NCBI GenBank assembly: GCA_049487715.1 | Contig: CP150546.1 | Span: 868,001-932,000 of the forward strand | DNA: 64,000 bases | DNA from: Pycnococcus provasolii | Lineage: Eukaryota; Chlorophyta; Pseudoscourfieldiophyceae; Pseudoscourfieldiales | Direction: 5' to 3' | Part shown: in pieces, positions 1 to 9,258 of the stretch | Layout of the letters: the number at the start of each line of letters is the position of its first letter | Position numbering within the stretch: the first letter of the stretch is position 1 | Made by a program: the position numbers and the translations under genes | Notes under the pieces: generated by a model | What the model saw: the letters and a program-made list of their open reading frames with translations, nothing else | The model's database searches: none | Told to the model about the DNA's origin: nothing

Positions 1-465
1 GTGGACGTTTTCTGAGACTAAGCTGGCTTCCGCAATACGCTGCGAGATGTGTGCGCCCGCTTCCAAGAAGGCGTACTCTTTTCCGTCAGGCGGCGCATCC
101 CGTTGGCTCCACGTGCACTTGCTGCACGTGTTGTCTTCGCAGAACGGCGGCGTTCCATCGGTATTGGGATACTGTATGCATATTTGCGTTCCTTGCTTTC
201 CGTACTCGTCTGGCGGGTGGTTCGGGTTGCACCTGATGGGCGGTGATGAACGAGCGTGCGACGTCACAAGGCTTGAAGACCAGGAGGCCTTAAAAGTAGT
301 ACCATCCGAGCTATGACTACTATTATTGATGTTAGGAAATGACTCGAACGACGCGTTGTCTATGTGCAAGACAGATGTGAGTGCAAGGCCAGTAGGTGAG
401 AGCAAGGAAACACCCAGCAGGAGCACGACAATGAGACACGGCGGACATTTTGACATGCGAACCAT
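1..465 (-). CDS. Secreted protein, 5' part only (runs off the window)
   Basis: An open frame of 155 codons starts at the ATG at 465-463 (minus strand) and is still open at the window edge, so the C-terminus lies outside. Residues about 9-29 form a hydrophobic signal peptide after MVRMSKCPPC. The mature part has a VLHIDNASFESFP stretch, a potential N-glycosylation cluster (NNSS), a cysteine-containing segment (CEDNTCSKC) and a later stretch GKEYAFLEAGAHISQRI. The 'NxSFE' plus 'xxAFLxAGAxISQ' pattern recalls extracellular galactose-binding-like beta-sandwich domains of bacteria and algae; that is inference from pattern only. The function is unknown. It is divergent from the membrane protein gene at 699, with 233 bp between the starts. 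Confidence 0.6.
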   Translation of the reverse strand, partial: MVRMSKCPPCLIVVLLLGVSLLSPTGLALTSVLHIDNASFESFPNINNSSHSSDGTTFKASWSSSLVTSHARSSPPIRCNPNHPPDEYGKQGTQICIQYPNTDGTPPFCEDNTCSKCTWSQRDAPPDGKEYAFLEAGAHISQRIAEASLVSENVH

Positions 466-698
466 ACTAAAATAAATCTCCCCCGGCGGCGGAGGCGAAC
501 CCCCATGCTAATCTGAACCCGAACCCCTAATCTGAATCCCGCTCCCCCCCCCCCGAACTGCCCCCCGAACGCCATTCGAATTTCGAGCTAAATAACGCGT
601 CACACAAGTTCACGCACTCCTTGGTTGGAAGTGCTCGTCGTCTCGAAGGTTGACCTAAGAAGAAGTACTGCACCTGTACGTCTATAATATAAATCATC

Positions 699-1187
699 AT
701 GGCGCTCGCCGTTGAAGTGGATCCCACCGTCGTGAGCTCGTTCGCGTTCCTCCTATTAGTGTTCGAGTGGTTCACCGCACTCGTCGCATTCTCCACCGTC
801 GCCGCAGCGCCGCACTCGAATGAAGGACCGTTGCAGTTTGTGATTTTTACAGGAGTGTGCGTCTGGCTCGTATCTGCATACATCGCCCTGATCTACGTCT
901 TCACGCAACGTGAGGAGAACAAAGCAGGCATACTCAATCTGCCGCTAGAAACGTGGATGAAGGCGGAGTTCGTGTACTTCGCCTTGTTCAGCTTTTTTAG
1001 CTTCGTCTCGTTCATATGCGCAGCCGCGCACACACACGGAAATAGCAACATCAAGGCTGGCGCAGCATTCATGTTCTTCAATATGCTCGCCATGATTGGC
1101 TCGGCAATAATGTCGAATGAGGAAATCAAGCAGCAACAGGCGAATGAAGCAAACTCGACGTACATTGGCGTGAATCCCAGTGCGTGA
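699..1187 (+). CDS. Four-helix membrane protein, MARVEL-like topology
   Basis: A 162-residue protein with four predicted transmembrane helices at about residues 12-36, 47-68, 91-110 and 118-139 and short polar ends. The loop between helices 2 and 3 is charged (TQREENKAG) and the C-terminal tail is polar (NEEIKQQQANEANS). Size and topology match MARVEL-type vesicle and tight-apposition proteins, but I see no diagnostic motif, so the family call is inference. The ATG sits just after an A/T-rich stretch. The gene converges with the CS-domain gene, 87 bp downstream. Confidence 0.6.
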   Translation: MALAVEVDPTVVSSFAFLLLVFEWFTALVAFSTVAAAPHSNEGPLQFVIFTGVCVWLVSAYIALIYVFTQREENKAGILNLPLETWMKAEFVYFALFSFFSFVSFICAAAHTHGNSNIKAGAAFMFFNMLAMIGSAIMSNEEIKQQQANEANSTYIGVNPSA

Positions 1188-1274
1188 TGATTGATGAGCA
1201 CGACAGCGGGAGAGGTGGTAGGCGCACTCACCACGACAAACATCAAAATTTGTTGCTATGTTTACTTCTACTTG

Positions 1275-2279
1275 TTACTTGTTACTCGCCGCCTCAGGCA
1301 ATGCAGATGATTCTACACGTTGCGCGAATTCCGCCTCCGCAGCTCGCCACACTTCCATCGTGGCTCGCGCCTGCTCGGCACGCTGTGGCTGACGCGCGCT
1401 GATTTTCGTCGTGTCGATCTCTATACTGTCATCCGCAAATGCCGATGACCACCACGACACCGCTATGCCACCGCCCGGGTGTTCCTTGCGTAGCCAAACG
1501 CGCACGACGCGATGTTCTGGCGGGAAGCCCTCTGCACCGCCATCCGCGACGTCAGCTAGGCTCCAGTCCAGGTCCTCCGCACTCAGCGCTGTACTGCCTT
1601 CGTCGAGCACGACGCGGCGCGCGAGTGCCCCCCGCTTGTGCCACGTTGTCTCGTGGTCTGCGCGACGCGTGCCCACCCCGAGCGACGGCGGCTGGCCTGG
1701 CTCCCCTCGTGCGACGTGTAGCAAGACGTCTTTCGCGCGCGTCGTTCCTGGAACTGCGATGGATATGACAACGTCGTCGCGCGCCTGACTCCAGTAGTGC
1801 GTGGGAGCGACGCAGGCACCGTCGCGGGTCAGGCTTTCGACGCTGTGCTGTGGCGCCGTGAACGCCCGCGCGCTCGTCGGGGCGGCCTGCGGCAGAGTTG
1901 GTGGTGACGCGGTCTTGGCATCGTTCTGTCTTCTTCTTTCCTCGTCCAGGCGTTCGTCTGTCTCGTCGTCGCTGTCCTCTCCCCCCTCATCATCTTCGTC
2001 AGCCGTTTCGCGTGCCATGCGTTCAAATCGCGCGTAGTCTGTGGAGGCACTTGCGTGTGATGTGCCAGCCTGATTATGCTCGCTATCACTCGCGATGCGA
2101 ATTTCCGGCGGTGAGCTACTAGGAGATGCACCCGACCCCGGGCCGCCAAACGTCACACGAGAAGGCGCGGAAAGACGAGTCACGACGGGTTGGCGAGAGC
2201 GCAGGGCATTGCCACCACCACCGTCGGAGTCGGAGTCCGAGACGTCGATGGCGTCAAAGCGGCTGTAGTCCACCACCAT
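1275..2279 (-). CDS. CS-domain (p23/NudC-like) protein with a CDC37-like N-terminus
   Basis: A 334-residue protein. The ATG at 2279 was chosen over a longer upstream frame because the upstream residues are low-complexity and basic, while MVVDYSRFDAIDVSDSDSD looks like a real N-terminus. Residues about 162-280 form a CS domain: YWSQ at the start, strand pattern VVISIAVPGTT, a late RVWLRK strand, the WW pair, and the closing EIDTTKI signature of NudC-like proteins. CS proteins act as Hsp90 or dynein co-chaperones. The N-terminal YSRFDAIDVSDSD resembles the start of the Hsp90 co-chaperone CDC37, and a second Y-x-RFE copy occurs near residue 82. The middle is acidic and serine-rich, probably disordered. 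Confidence 0.75.
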   Translation of the reverse strand: MVVDYSRFDAIDVSDSDSDGGGGNALRSRQPVVTRLSAPSRVTFGGPGSGASPSSSPPEIRIASDSEHNQAGTSHASASTDYARFERMARETADEDDEGGEDSDDETDERLDEERRRQNDAKTASPPTLPQAAPTSARAFTAPQHSVESLTRDGACVAPTHYWSQARDDVVISIAVPGTTRAKDVLLHVARGEPGQPPSLGVGTRRADHETTWHKRGALARRVVLDEGSTALSAEDLDWSLADVADGGAEGFPPEHRVVRVWLRKEHPGGGIAVSWWSSAFADDSIEIDTTKISARQPQRAEQARATMEVWRAAEAEFAQRVESSALPEAASNK

Positions 2280-2523
2280 CACGAACGCGCGAAAAGTGCG
2301 CCGCCGCCGACGCGAAAACAGTGGTCGGGGCTGACTGGGGGTTTGAAAATTGAAAGGGTGAAAAAGGTGGGTGAAAAATAAAATATGATTTTTCATGATT
2401 GGAAAACACGTGTGTTACTTTTTGTGCACCGTAAAAAGTGCACCGTCAGACTGTGTGATACAGCAGTACTCACTCACGCGGCACGCGCTCGCAGCGGGCA
2501 CTTTAACCGCCGGCGTGAGCTTG

Positions 2524-3642
2524 TCACTCGGCGAGCGCTTCCCATGCGGCCGCATCAGGCAGACTGCTCAGCAGCACTCCGCTGGACGGTGTCTCCTCGC
2601 CCGTCTCGAGAACTCGAATCCAATCCAATATGCTACCCGCAACTGTCTTCAGCGCCACAGCATCGACGTGCTTGCCTCCCTTTCTCTTCATGCTGTTGTT
2701 GCAGCCTGGCAGCATGACGTATCTCGCTTTGGGTGAGGAGAGTTTCGAGGCTGCCAAGCGAAGCACCTCGGCATCACACCGCTCGTCGTTCGTTCCGACG
2801 CAGAACATGATCGGGACCGTGAGCTTGACGAGCGCCTCGTGACCGCTGTCGTTCGCCTGGCGTCCTCGCGTCGCGCTTCGTTCTCCTGTGACAGATGTCG
2901 TTCCGCCTGCGAGCACGGAGATTACGGACGCCGCCTCGTTCTGCTCGTGAAAGGGATACGCGACCAGGGCAGCACCCGCGACATCGATCGGGAGCTGCGG
3001 CACCCACGCGCCTGTATGTAGCTGGTGTACGGCAGCGGCGGCGATGCGCGCACCGAGGCTGACTCCCCCAAACACCCACCTTGTAACGAATCTGCAATAC
3101 GGGCTGCTCGCCGCCGCCTCGACAGCAGCTTGGTATGCGGCGACACGTTTCTTTTCGACAAGTTTTGACGCGAAGCGGACGACTGTGTATCCTTCCCTGG
3201 CGAGCAGGCTCGCCACCTCGGTGAGAAACTTCGCCTTGTAGTCCGCCGCGTGTATTCCGTGCGCGATGACGATCGCCGTGTTTCTTCGACTCTCGTTCTT
3301 CGACTCGTCTGGAGCCTGCTGCTGTCCCGAAGCATCGTCGTTAGACGCCGCCGCCGGTTCGTTTTCCTTTTCAACGTCTTCACCCTCTGTTTCCATCTTC
3401 GTCGGCGTCGACCCTGACCCTATTCCCGGCGTCGCTTTGGATGCGGACGACGTCGGTCTCGCCGCCCCACCAAAGACGCCGACGACGGGTTGTGTGATGC
3501 ACATTTCCATGGGATATGCGCCTGGCATTTGCACTTCGCACTCGTTGTGTCTGACTTTAAACACGGCGTCGACGTCACTCGAGGTACACGCGCCTGTGAA
3601 TCCGGGCGGGGACGGATCGTACTGCCAAGCGAGACGGACCAT
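2524..3642 (-). CDS. Alpha/beta hydrolase of the TEX30/KANL3 type
   Basis: A 372-residue protein. Residues 120-340 form an alpha/beta hydrolase fold: IVIAHGI (oxyanion strand), the nucleophile elbow GGVSLGAR with Ser195, and VPIMFCVGTNDERCD with the expected acid Asp286. This layout is that of the KANL3/TEX30 (abhydrolase_11) family. At the place where the catalytic histidine normally follows the last strand, the protein reads LPGCNNSMK, so the histidine seems replaced by Asn; a His occurs ten residues later (GGKH). Residues 60-120 are a Ser/Glu-rich insertion. The substrate is unknown. It lies in tandem with the CS-domain gene and divergent from the NDP kinase gene. Confidence 0.7.
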   Translation of the reverse strand: MVRLAWQYDPSPPGFTGACTSSDVDAVFKVRHNECEVQMPGAYPMEMCITQPVVGVFGGAARPTSSASKATPGIGSGSTPTKMETEGEDVEKENEPAAASNDDASGQQQAPDESKNESRRNTAIVIAHGIHAADYKAKFLTEVASLLAREGYTVVRFASKLVEKKRVAAYQAAVEAAASSPYCRFVTRWVFGGVSLGARIAAAAVHQLHTGAWVPQLPIDVAGAALVAYPFHEQNEAASVISVLAGGTTSVTGERSATRGRQANDSGHEALVKLTVPIMFCVGTNDERCDAEVLRLAASKLSSPKARYVMLPGCNNSMKRKGGKHVDAVALKTVAGSILDWIRVLETGEETPSSGVLLSSLPDAAAWEALAE

Positions 3643-4185
3643 GTTATCTTAGAGTTATCGTAGAGTAAGAGTACTACACGTGTGGGCTGTGGCTGCCTCG
3701 AGGATATGCGACCTTTAGGAGAGGAGGGAAACGAAATGGCGGGACTTGAGCTTTTGGGCTCGGGACGAGGGACAACCTGAAGGTGGGGGGATCCCTTGTC
3801 ATCATCAGACAGACAGGTTGAAAAACCCTAACCCCTAACCCCTAACCCCAAACCCTAACCCCTAACAGGTAACCCCTAACCCTGTGAATTCGGGTTTTGT
3901 TCCAAGGTAAATTTTAGTACTTCCCCTCCCCTATAGCTAAAATGTTTTAGCCGGGTCCCTCAGGTCAGTGGATTTGTCAGGTGAATAAAATCTTTCTTCA
4001 ATCTTTTTTTTCAGATATTATTTTTTGTCTCCCCAGATTTTCAGGCAGTCTTACAGGTTACAGGTCCTGTTCCTTGGGAACGGGCCGTCGTCAGGGTGGC
4101 CCGTCAGGTGTCAGGGTGACGACGACGTCGCATTATCACGACTTTACATACCTATAGTAGTAGTATCCGTATCTCATTAAGGAGT
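3643..4185. other. Divergent promoter region with telomere-like array
   Basis: 543 bp between the starts of the hydrolase (minus) and NDP kinase (plus) genes. It holds a CCCTAA/CCCCTAA array at about 3824-3883, one CTACGATA word on the minus strand at 3656-3663, and CAGG-rich sequence around 4030-4120. I see no gene. Confidence 0.6.
3824..3883. repeat. Interstitial CCCTAA/CCCCTAA array
   Basis: About seven imperfect copies of CCCTAA or CCCCTAA, with one CCCCAAA variant and an interrupting CAGGT. Genes continue on both sides, so this is internal and not a chromosome end. Confidence 0.8.
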
Positions 4186-5154
4186 ATGATGATGTTTCCT
4201 CCTAATGCTCGTCAGTCTCTCATGCAGTCCAATTGGTCCTCCTTTTTGGGGATTCGTCAACGGTTTTCTTCACGTGGTTTTTTAGGGGGGTTTACAAGTC
4301 AAAATCACGAGATGATGATGTCGAGCGCGCACAAGTGTTTTGGTGTGATGTCTGCTAGGGACTTCGTCGCGGGTAACTCGCACTTGTTGAGCGTGCTCAG
4401 CAACCAGCGCGCACTCTTCAGACCGACAGGAGCAATCGCAATGGCTGCTTCAACACTGCCGTCAACGAGCTATGCGAGGCAGATGTCGTTCTGCGCGGCG
4501 GAACGTGAAACGACGACAAAAACAGGCTCGGGCTCGGGCGCAGCGGCAGCCGCCGTGGTGGCTGGCGTTGTGATCGCATGCGCGGCGCACACGGCGCAAT
4601 GCGACGCAGCAGCGTCTCACAAATCTGTGCCACTACCGGGCATTCCTGGAACGACGTTCGAGCGCACACTCGTGTTCGTCAAACCTGAGGGAGTTCACCG
4701 AGGTCTCGTCAGCAACATCATGGGGCGATGGGAGCGCCGAGGATTTACGCTGGTCGCGTGCAAACTCGTCAAGCCCTCGTACGAGCTCGTCAGGCAGCAC
4801 TACAACTATATGTCAGAACGGCCGTTCTACGACGGCTTGTGCGAACACATGTCCGAATCTGGACCGGTTCTTGCAATGGTGTGGCAAGGTCGTGACGTTA
4901 TCAAAACGTCACGACTAATGATCGGAGCTACAAACCCGCTCACAGCTGCACCTGGTACGGTTCGTGGCGACCTTGCAGTGCACGTTGGTCGCAACGTCGT
5001 TCATGCGAGCGATGGAGTCATTGGAGCTGCAACAGAAATTCAACTGTGGTTCCGGGATGAAGAGATCGCGCAAATGGACAGTGCGAAAAATCCGTGGCTC
5101 TACGACGAGCGCGAGATTGAAAACAATGCAAAACGTGCCGGGCACACGTATTGA
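4186..5154 (+). CDS. Nucleoside diphosphate kinase with long N-terminal targeting extension
   Basis: A 322-residue protein. The C-terminal 165 residues are a complete group I NDP kinase: RTLVFVKPEGV with Lys166, the GRNVVHASD active-site loop with the phospho-accepting His273, then an acidic end reading WLYDEREIE. It transfers the gamma phosphate between nucleoside triphosphates and diphosphates through phosphohistidine. About 155 extra residues precede the domain: an N-terminus rich in Ser, Arg and Phe that looks like an organelle transit peptide, then a hydrophobic Ala/Val segment near residues 117-137. This resembles plant organellar NDPK3, which is imported into plastid or mitochondrial intermembrane spaces; the location is inference. 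It converges with the PIBF1 gene. Confidence 0.85.
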   Translation: MMMFPPNARQSLMQSNWSSFLGIRQRFSSRGFLGGFTSQNHEMMMSSAHKCFGVMSARDFVAGNSHLLSVLSNQRALFRPTGAIAMAASTLPSTSYARQMSFCAAERETTTKTGSGSGAAAAAVVAGVVIACAAHTAQCDAAASHKSVPLPGIPGTTFERTLVFVKPEGVHRGLVSNIMGRWERRGFTLVACKLVKPSYELVRQHYNYMSERPFYDGLCEHMSESGPVLAMVWQGRDVIKTSRLMIGATNPLTAAPGTVRGDLAVHVGRNVVHASDGVIGAATEIQLWFRDEEIAQMDSAKNPWLYDEREIENNAKRAGHTY

Positions 5155-5321
5155 ATTTGCCACCAATTGATTCTGTTGTAAGTAAGTTGAAAAAGAGTTT
5201 GCCGATCCTTGTTCACCTATCCCCCAACTGGTCGAGGTCCAGGTGCGGTTTCAAGGCGAGAGGGAGTTGTGTAATTGTGTAAGAAGAAGAGGAGGAGATG
5301 TGAAGTAAAATACTCTGAGTT

Positions 5322-7460
5322 TTAGTGTACCGCCGTGCTTAGCAGTCTCCTGCTCGTGTCACTCAGGTGCTTTCCCATCGTTTCTAGATTGGATCGGCTG
5401 CGAAGCACGTTCTCGAGCTCGCGCTTGAGATTCGCCTTGCGCTCCGTCAACTTTACCACCTTGTGATCCAGCGACTCGCACTTCTTCCGCCATTCTGCCG
5501 CCTCGTCCTCCGCACGCGCAAGAGCGTCGACGAGGTACGCCTGCGGGCGATTTGTGCCCGCCTCCTTCCTTCGCGCCCTCGCCAGATCCGCGCGCAAGTC
5601 CGTGCACGCCTTCTCCGCCGTCGCTTTCTCCTCCGACAGCTTTGCCATGCGCCGCTCAAGGTGTGCGCAGCGCTTACTCAGCTCCAGCGCCTGATCCACA
5701 CGGCGCTTGAGGCTGCTCGGCAGGGCAAGTGCCGCGAGCGCCGCGCCATTTCCGTCCGCAGATCCCTCCGCGGCCGCAACCGCGCCGTACTCGACGATCG
5801 ACTTGTCGAGATCGCTCTCCAGGCGCTGGTAATGAAGCAAGCTCGCCTCCGCGGAGTTCAAGCGAGCCTGCAGCTCCGATTCGTTGCGATTGTGGCTAAG
5901 CTCGAGAGCGTGGAACGCATCCTCAGCCGCCCGCGCCTTGCCGCGAAGCATGTCCACCTCAGCCCGCGCCTTGGAGAGCGAGGATCTCACATCCTCGAGC
6001 TCTGCCGCCTTTCTCTCCACCTCGAATGCACTCACACGTAGCTGACCCGTCGCCTCCGCAAGCCTGCTCTCGAGGCTGGCCATTTCGCTGCGATGCTGCA
6101 CGAGCAGCGTGTTGTACTCCTCCCGACTTCTGTCTAGCTCCGTGCGCACGCGCTTGTTCTCGCCCATCAAAGTGTCTCGCATGTCGCGAAGGGCGCGACA
6201 CTCCGACTCGTGCGCGGCATTTACCTCGGAGCGAACGGAATCAATCTCCGCACGAGCGGCGTCTTGCACCTTCGCCACCTCACGTGCGATGCGGTCGCTG
6301 TCCGCCTGCGTGACGCTCGCTGCGTCGCTGAGTATCTTCGCGCGCAGGTCCGCGCGCTCCTTCTTGACGTCGGCAAGCTTTCGCCTGGACAGGGCAACGT
6401 CGTCCGTGAGACGGTCCACCTGCCTTCTGAGGTCATCCGAAGATGCCGCAAGGTGCGCCTTCTCCGAAGCGAGTAGCTCCGAGCGGTGGCGAAGGCTAGC
6501 CATCTCCGCGGTGGCGCTCTGCAGCTGCGTCTCCGCTCGCCTCGCCTCGCCCTGCGCCGACTCCACTGCCGCCTCGAGGCCCTGCGCGCGTCTCTCCGCC
6601 GCCTCAGCACGGCTCGCCGCGTCGTCGTACATCGCCGCCTTTGACTTCATCAGCTCCATGCGCACTGTCGCATCCTCGAGGTCCTTCTCGAGCCTTTCGA
6701 GCCTTGCACCAACCGCCGTCGCCTCGACGTTCGCCTCGCGCTGTGCGGATGTGGCGACGGCGTTGAGCCTCGCGTTTTCGCGCGAGAGTCGGTTCACCTC
6801 GTCGTCTGCACGAGCCGCCGCCTGCGTCGCGAGCTCCGTCTTGACTCGAAGGCTTTCGAGCTCCGCGCGCAGAACGCGCGTCTGCTCGTGCACGACGACG
6901 CGAGCGACGTCGGAGAGGGGCAGCTTTTCAAACTGCGGCTTGAGGTTCTCGTACTGCGCCTCGCTGATGTCGAAACCGCCTTCCCTGAGCGTCGTCTTGG
7001 CTTGTTCGAGCTGCTCTTTGAGTGCAGGGCTGCTTGCCAGAATTTGCTCGTGTGCCTCCTTGAGTTGTGCGACGTCGTCAAGAAGCGCCGCCGTTTCGTC
7101 GTCCCTTCGCTTAAGTTCGAGCACGTGCGCCTCCGCGGCGATGGCGCTTTCTTCTGCGAGTGATGCGACTTTTTCCTCGAGGTCGACGATATGTTTTCGG
7201 TACTCCTCCTCAAGCGACGCGGCCATGGATGCGTACCCGACCCCCCCACCACCAGCATCTCCCTGTGACCCCGCACCAAGGTTATTGAAATCTCCCGTTT
7301 CCAGTGCCCCCGAGCTTTCCGAGAGAAGTTCGCCACCAAGCTCATCGTCATCAAATAACAATGAAACACCATTATGAGCGCCTGATGAAACAGCATGACC
7401 AGAGTCCACCGAGCTGCTGGACAACAGAGCTAACAAGGAGTCGCGGGCACTACTAGGCAT
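5322..7460 (-). CDS. PIBF1/CEP90-like coiled-coil protein
   Basis: A 712-residue protein, start placed at the first ATG (MPSSARDSLL). Nearly all of it beyond residue 80 is heptad-rich coiled coil. Three landmarks match animal PIBF1 (CEP90) in order: an early segment where a short motif is followed by VLRAELESLRVKTEL, a late segment LKRRVDQALELSKR, and RPQAYLVDALARAE before the final KRELENVLRSRSNLETM. CEP90 sits at centriolar satellites and distal appendages and is needed for ciliogenesis. Orthology is inferred from motif order, not from an alignment. If correct, this alga keeps centrioles and probably makes flagella at some life stage. Only 167 bp separate its stop from the NDP kinase stop. 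Confidence 0.65.
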   Translation of the reverse strand: MPSSARDSLLALLSSSSVDSGHAVSSGAHNGVSLLFDDDELGGELLSESSGALETGDFNNLGAGSQGDAGGGGVGYASMAASLEEEYRKHIVDLEEKVASLAEESAIAAEAHVLELKRRDDETAALLDDVAQLKEAHEQILASSPALKEQLEQAKTTLREGGFDISEAQYENLKPQFEKLPLSDVARVVVHEQTRVLRAELESLRVKTELATQAAARADDEVNRLSRENARLNAVATSAQREANVEATAVGARLERLEKDLEDATVRMELMKSKAAMYDDAASRAEAAERRAQGLEAAVESAQGEARRAETQLQSATAEMASLRHRSELLASEKAHLAASSDDLRRQVDRLTDDVALSRRKLADVKKERADLRAKILSDAASVTQADSDRIAREVAKVQDAARAEIDSVRSEVNAAHESECRALRDMRDTLMGENKRVRTELDRSREEYNTLLVQHRSEMASLESRLAEATGQLRVSAFEVERKAAELEDVRSSLSKARAEVDMLRGKARAAEDAFHALELSHNRNESELQARLNSAEASLLHYQRLESDLDKSIVEYGAVAAAEGSADGNGAALAALALPSSLKRRVDQALELSKRCAHLERRMAKLSEEKATAEKACTDLRADLARARRKEAGTNRPQAYLVDALARAEDEAAEWRKKCESLDHKVVKLTERKANLKRELENVLRSRSNLETMGKHLSDTSRRLLSTAVH

Positions 7461-8447
7461 GGTGGACACGGCTGAAATTGAAATGGAGTCTTGGAAGACT
7501 TTCGGGTCCCCCAAGTTAAGGGCAGGCCGAAGAAACAGGCGCGCGTGGACTCACAGGGAGAGGGAGGGGAGAGACCTGTGCAAGGTCGGGCAAGGTTGCA
7601 TGCACTATGATAGGTGGATCCATGCGGCCGAATGATTTCAAAATTTACAAAGTTGTCCAAAGCAAAGGGGGCCCAAAGGGGTTCGGACAATGGACAGAGT
7701 TTGTGCTCATGACTTTTTTCTAAGGACTACCTATGACCACCTTTACCTACTGTAAGGTTACGACCAGGTGGTTCGACCCCTATTGTTCCTGTGAGGCAGT
7801 GACCAGAACCTACTGTACCATGGAGACCGGCTTTTTGGCTGTTTGGGTTTACGATTTACGAGGGAAACCTTTACTATAGGGGTTTATCGTAGGGTAGTTG
7901 AGTTCATGTAGGAAGGGTTTAGGCTACTTACTGTATGGCATGTTTACGGACCCGGCAGTCATCAGTTGTGGATGAGGATGATTTGTTTTTTTTTTCATTT
8001 TTCATTTTTTCATTTTTCAGGTTTCATTTTACCAAACCCGGAGGTTTGGTAAGGCGACAAGGCGACAAGTAGAAAAACAAACTCTTGCACACCGGCAGCT
8101 ACTGTAAACCTGTACGAGGTATCTTAAGGTTAACTTTATCCATAAAACTTTAGCTTTAGCTTGCCAGAGCTGCAAGGGTGTTTCTTATGTACAGGTCCCC
8201 TTCGCGTTCGGGTTCGTAGTCTTCTTGACCACCTTAATTAGCGTGATGCAACAACGGCCCATTAACGAGCTCACGTGAATTCGGGAAAGCTCTTGCAAGG
8301 TAGGTCGCGGCCGGTGTGCAAGGCGGGGTTCTGTTGTTTTTTTCCTGGCCGGAGTTTTGGAAAGGCTGCGAATCTCCGAGACGCTTTTTTCCCACCCCCT
8401 TCCCCCCCAGAGCCAATACGAGCCACATATTCCACAACCTCCTGAAC
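7461..8447. other. Divergent intergenic region, no gene seen
   Basis: 987 bp between the starts of the PIBF1-like and DUF4079 genes. It contains one CTACGATA word on the minus strand (7885-7892), a T-rich patch near 7986-8030 and many short 'tactgt' and 'ccttac' words. A GGTTCGACCCC string at about 7770 resembles a tRNA B box, but no cloverleaf can be folded around it. Confidence 0.5.
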
Positions 8448-9161
8448 ATGCCTGCGCTTATGACGACGATGAACGCTTCTCCCACTAAACCTGCACGCAT
8501 GGTGAAGGCGCGCGCGTCCTTGAAGCTCTCGATGCCGACGCTACCCACGCTCAAGAAGAAGGCGCCTCCCCCACCCCCACCGCCAGCCGTCGGACCGAAA
8601 GAAATTGGAACAGCTCTCGCCGTCACGGGCGCCGGATTAGCGGCGTCCACCGCGCTTATCAACGCGCACGTCATTGACGCGCCGATCGCCGCGTACCTGA
8701 ACACCGTGGGCGTTCCGATCATCAGCGCGGCGAATCTCCCCGAGCTTGCCATCAAGTGGCTTCACGGTGCCAACATGGGAATCGTGCTCACGGCTATGGG
8801 TGGCTATGGAACGTACCTGGGCTGGCAGATCCGGTCAGGCAACGGAGAGAACGAGACGCTTACCGGCGACCTTGTGCGCGAACTTCACCCGAAGCTGATG
8901 GGAGCCATGGCACTTTTCTTCTTCCTTGGAGGTCAGGGTGGCCTTGTGTTCATGCTGATTCAAGATAAGCCTCTCCTCGAGAGTCCGCACGCCGTAACGG
9001 CATTCGCGGGCTTGGGTCTGCTTGCCGCGAACGGCGTTCTTGGAAAGACGATGAAGTCCGACGAAACGAAGCGCACGTTGCACGCGTTGCTTGGCTCGAG
9101 TCTGATGGCTGTGTTTGGCGTGCACGCCGCCCTTGGCTTGAACTTGGGCCTGTCGCTTTAG
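8448..9161 (+). CDS. DUF4079 membrane protein, plastid-targeted
   Basis: A 237-residue protein, start chosen at MPALMTT because upstream in-frame sequence is untranslated-leader-like. Residues 1-45 are Met/Ser/Lys-rich with a polyproline run, fitting a transit peptide. The rest contains four to five hydrophobic helices. LHGANMGIVLTAMGG followed by YLGWQIRSGNG, and LHPKLMGAMALFFFLGGQGG, are the conserved histidine-bearing helices of the DUF4079 family found in cyanobacteria, algae and plants. The two conserved His residues in helices suggest a metal or heme ligand; that is inference. The biochemical role of the family is not established. Confidence 0.75.
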   Translation: MPALMTTMNASPTKPARMVKARASLKLSMPTLPTLKKKAPPPPPPPAVGPKEIGTALAVTGAGLAASTALINAHVIDAPIAAYLNTVGVPIISAANLPELAIKWLHGANMGIVLTAMGGYGTYLGWQIRSGNGENETLTGDLVRELHPKLMGAMALFFFLGGQGGLVFMLIQDKPLLESPHAVTAFAGLGLLAANGVLGKTMKSDETKRTLHALLGSSLMAVFGVHAALGLNLGLSL

Positions 9162-9219
9162 AGCTTGGAGAAAACACGTCTTTCACAAGACAATTCATTC
9201 CTTATATTCTGTGTAAGTT

Positions 9220-9221
<2 letters not shown>

Positions 9222-9256
<35 letters not shown>
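9222..9256. repeat. (GA)n microsatellite
   Basis: About sixteen GA dinucleotides in the 3' flank of the DUF4079 gene. The rest of the 369-bp gap before clpS (9162-9530) shows no gene. Confidence 0.9.

Positions 9257-9258
<2 letters not shown>

Noticed and set aside
3824-3883. A true chromosome end
   Set aside because: Coding genes continue on both sides of every TTAGGG-type array, so all are interstitial.
6109-7377. 422-codon plus-strand open frame
   Set aside because: It is antisense to the PIBF1-like coiled coil. Its Ser/Arg/Ala composition is what high-GC coding DNA gives on the other strand, and no domain is visible.
7755-7800. tRNA gene suggested by GGTTCGACCCC
   Set aside because: No acceptor, D or anticodon stem can be paired around the B-box-like string.
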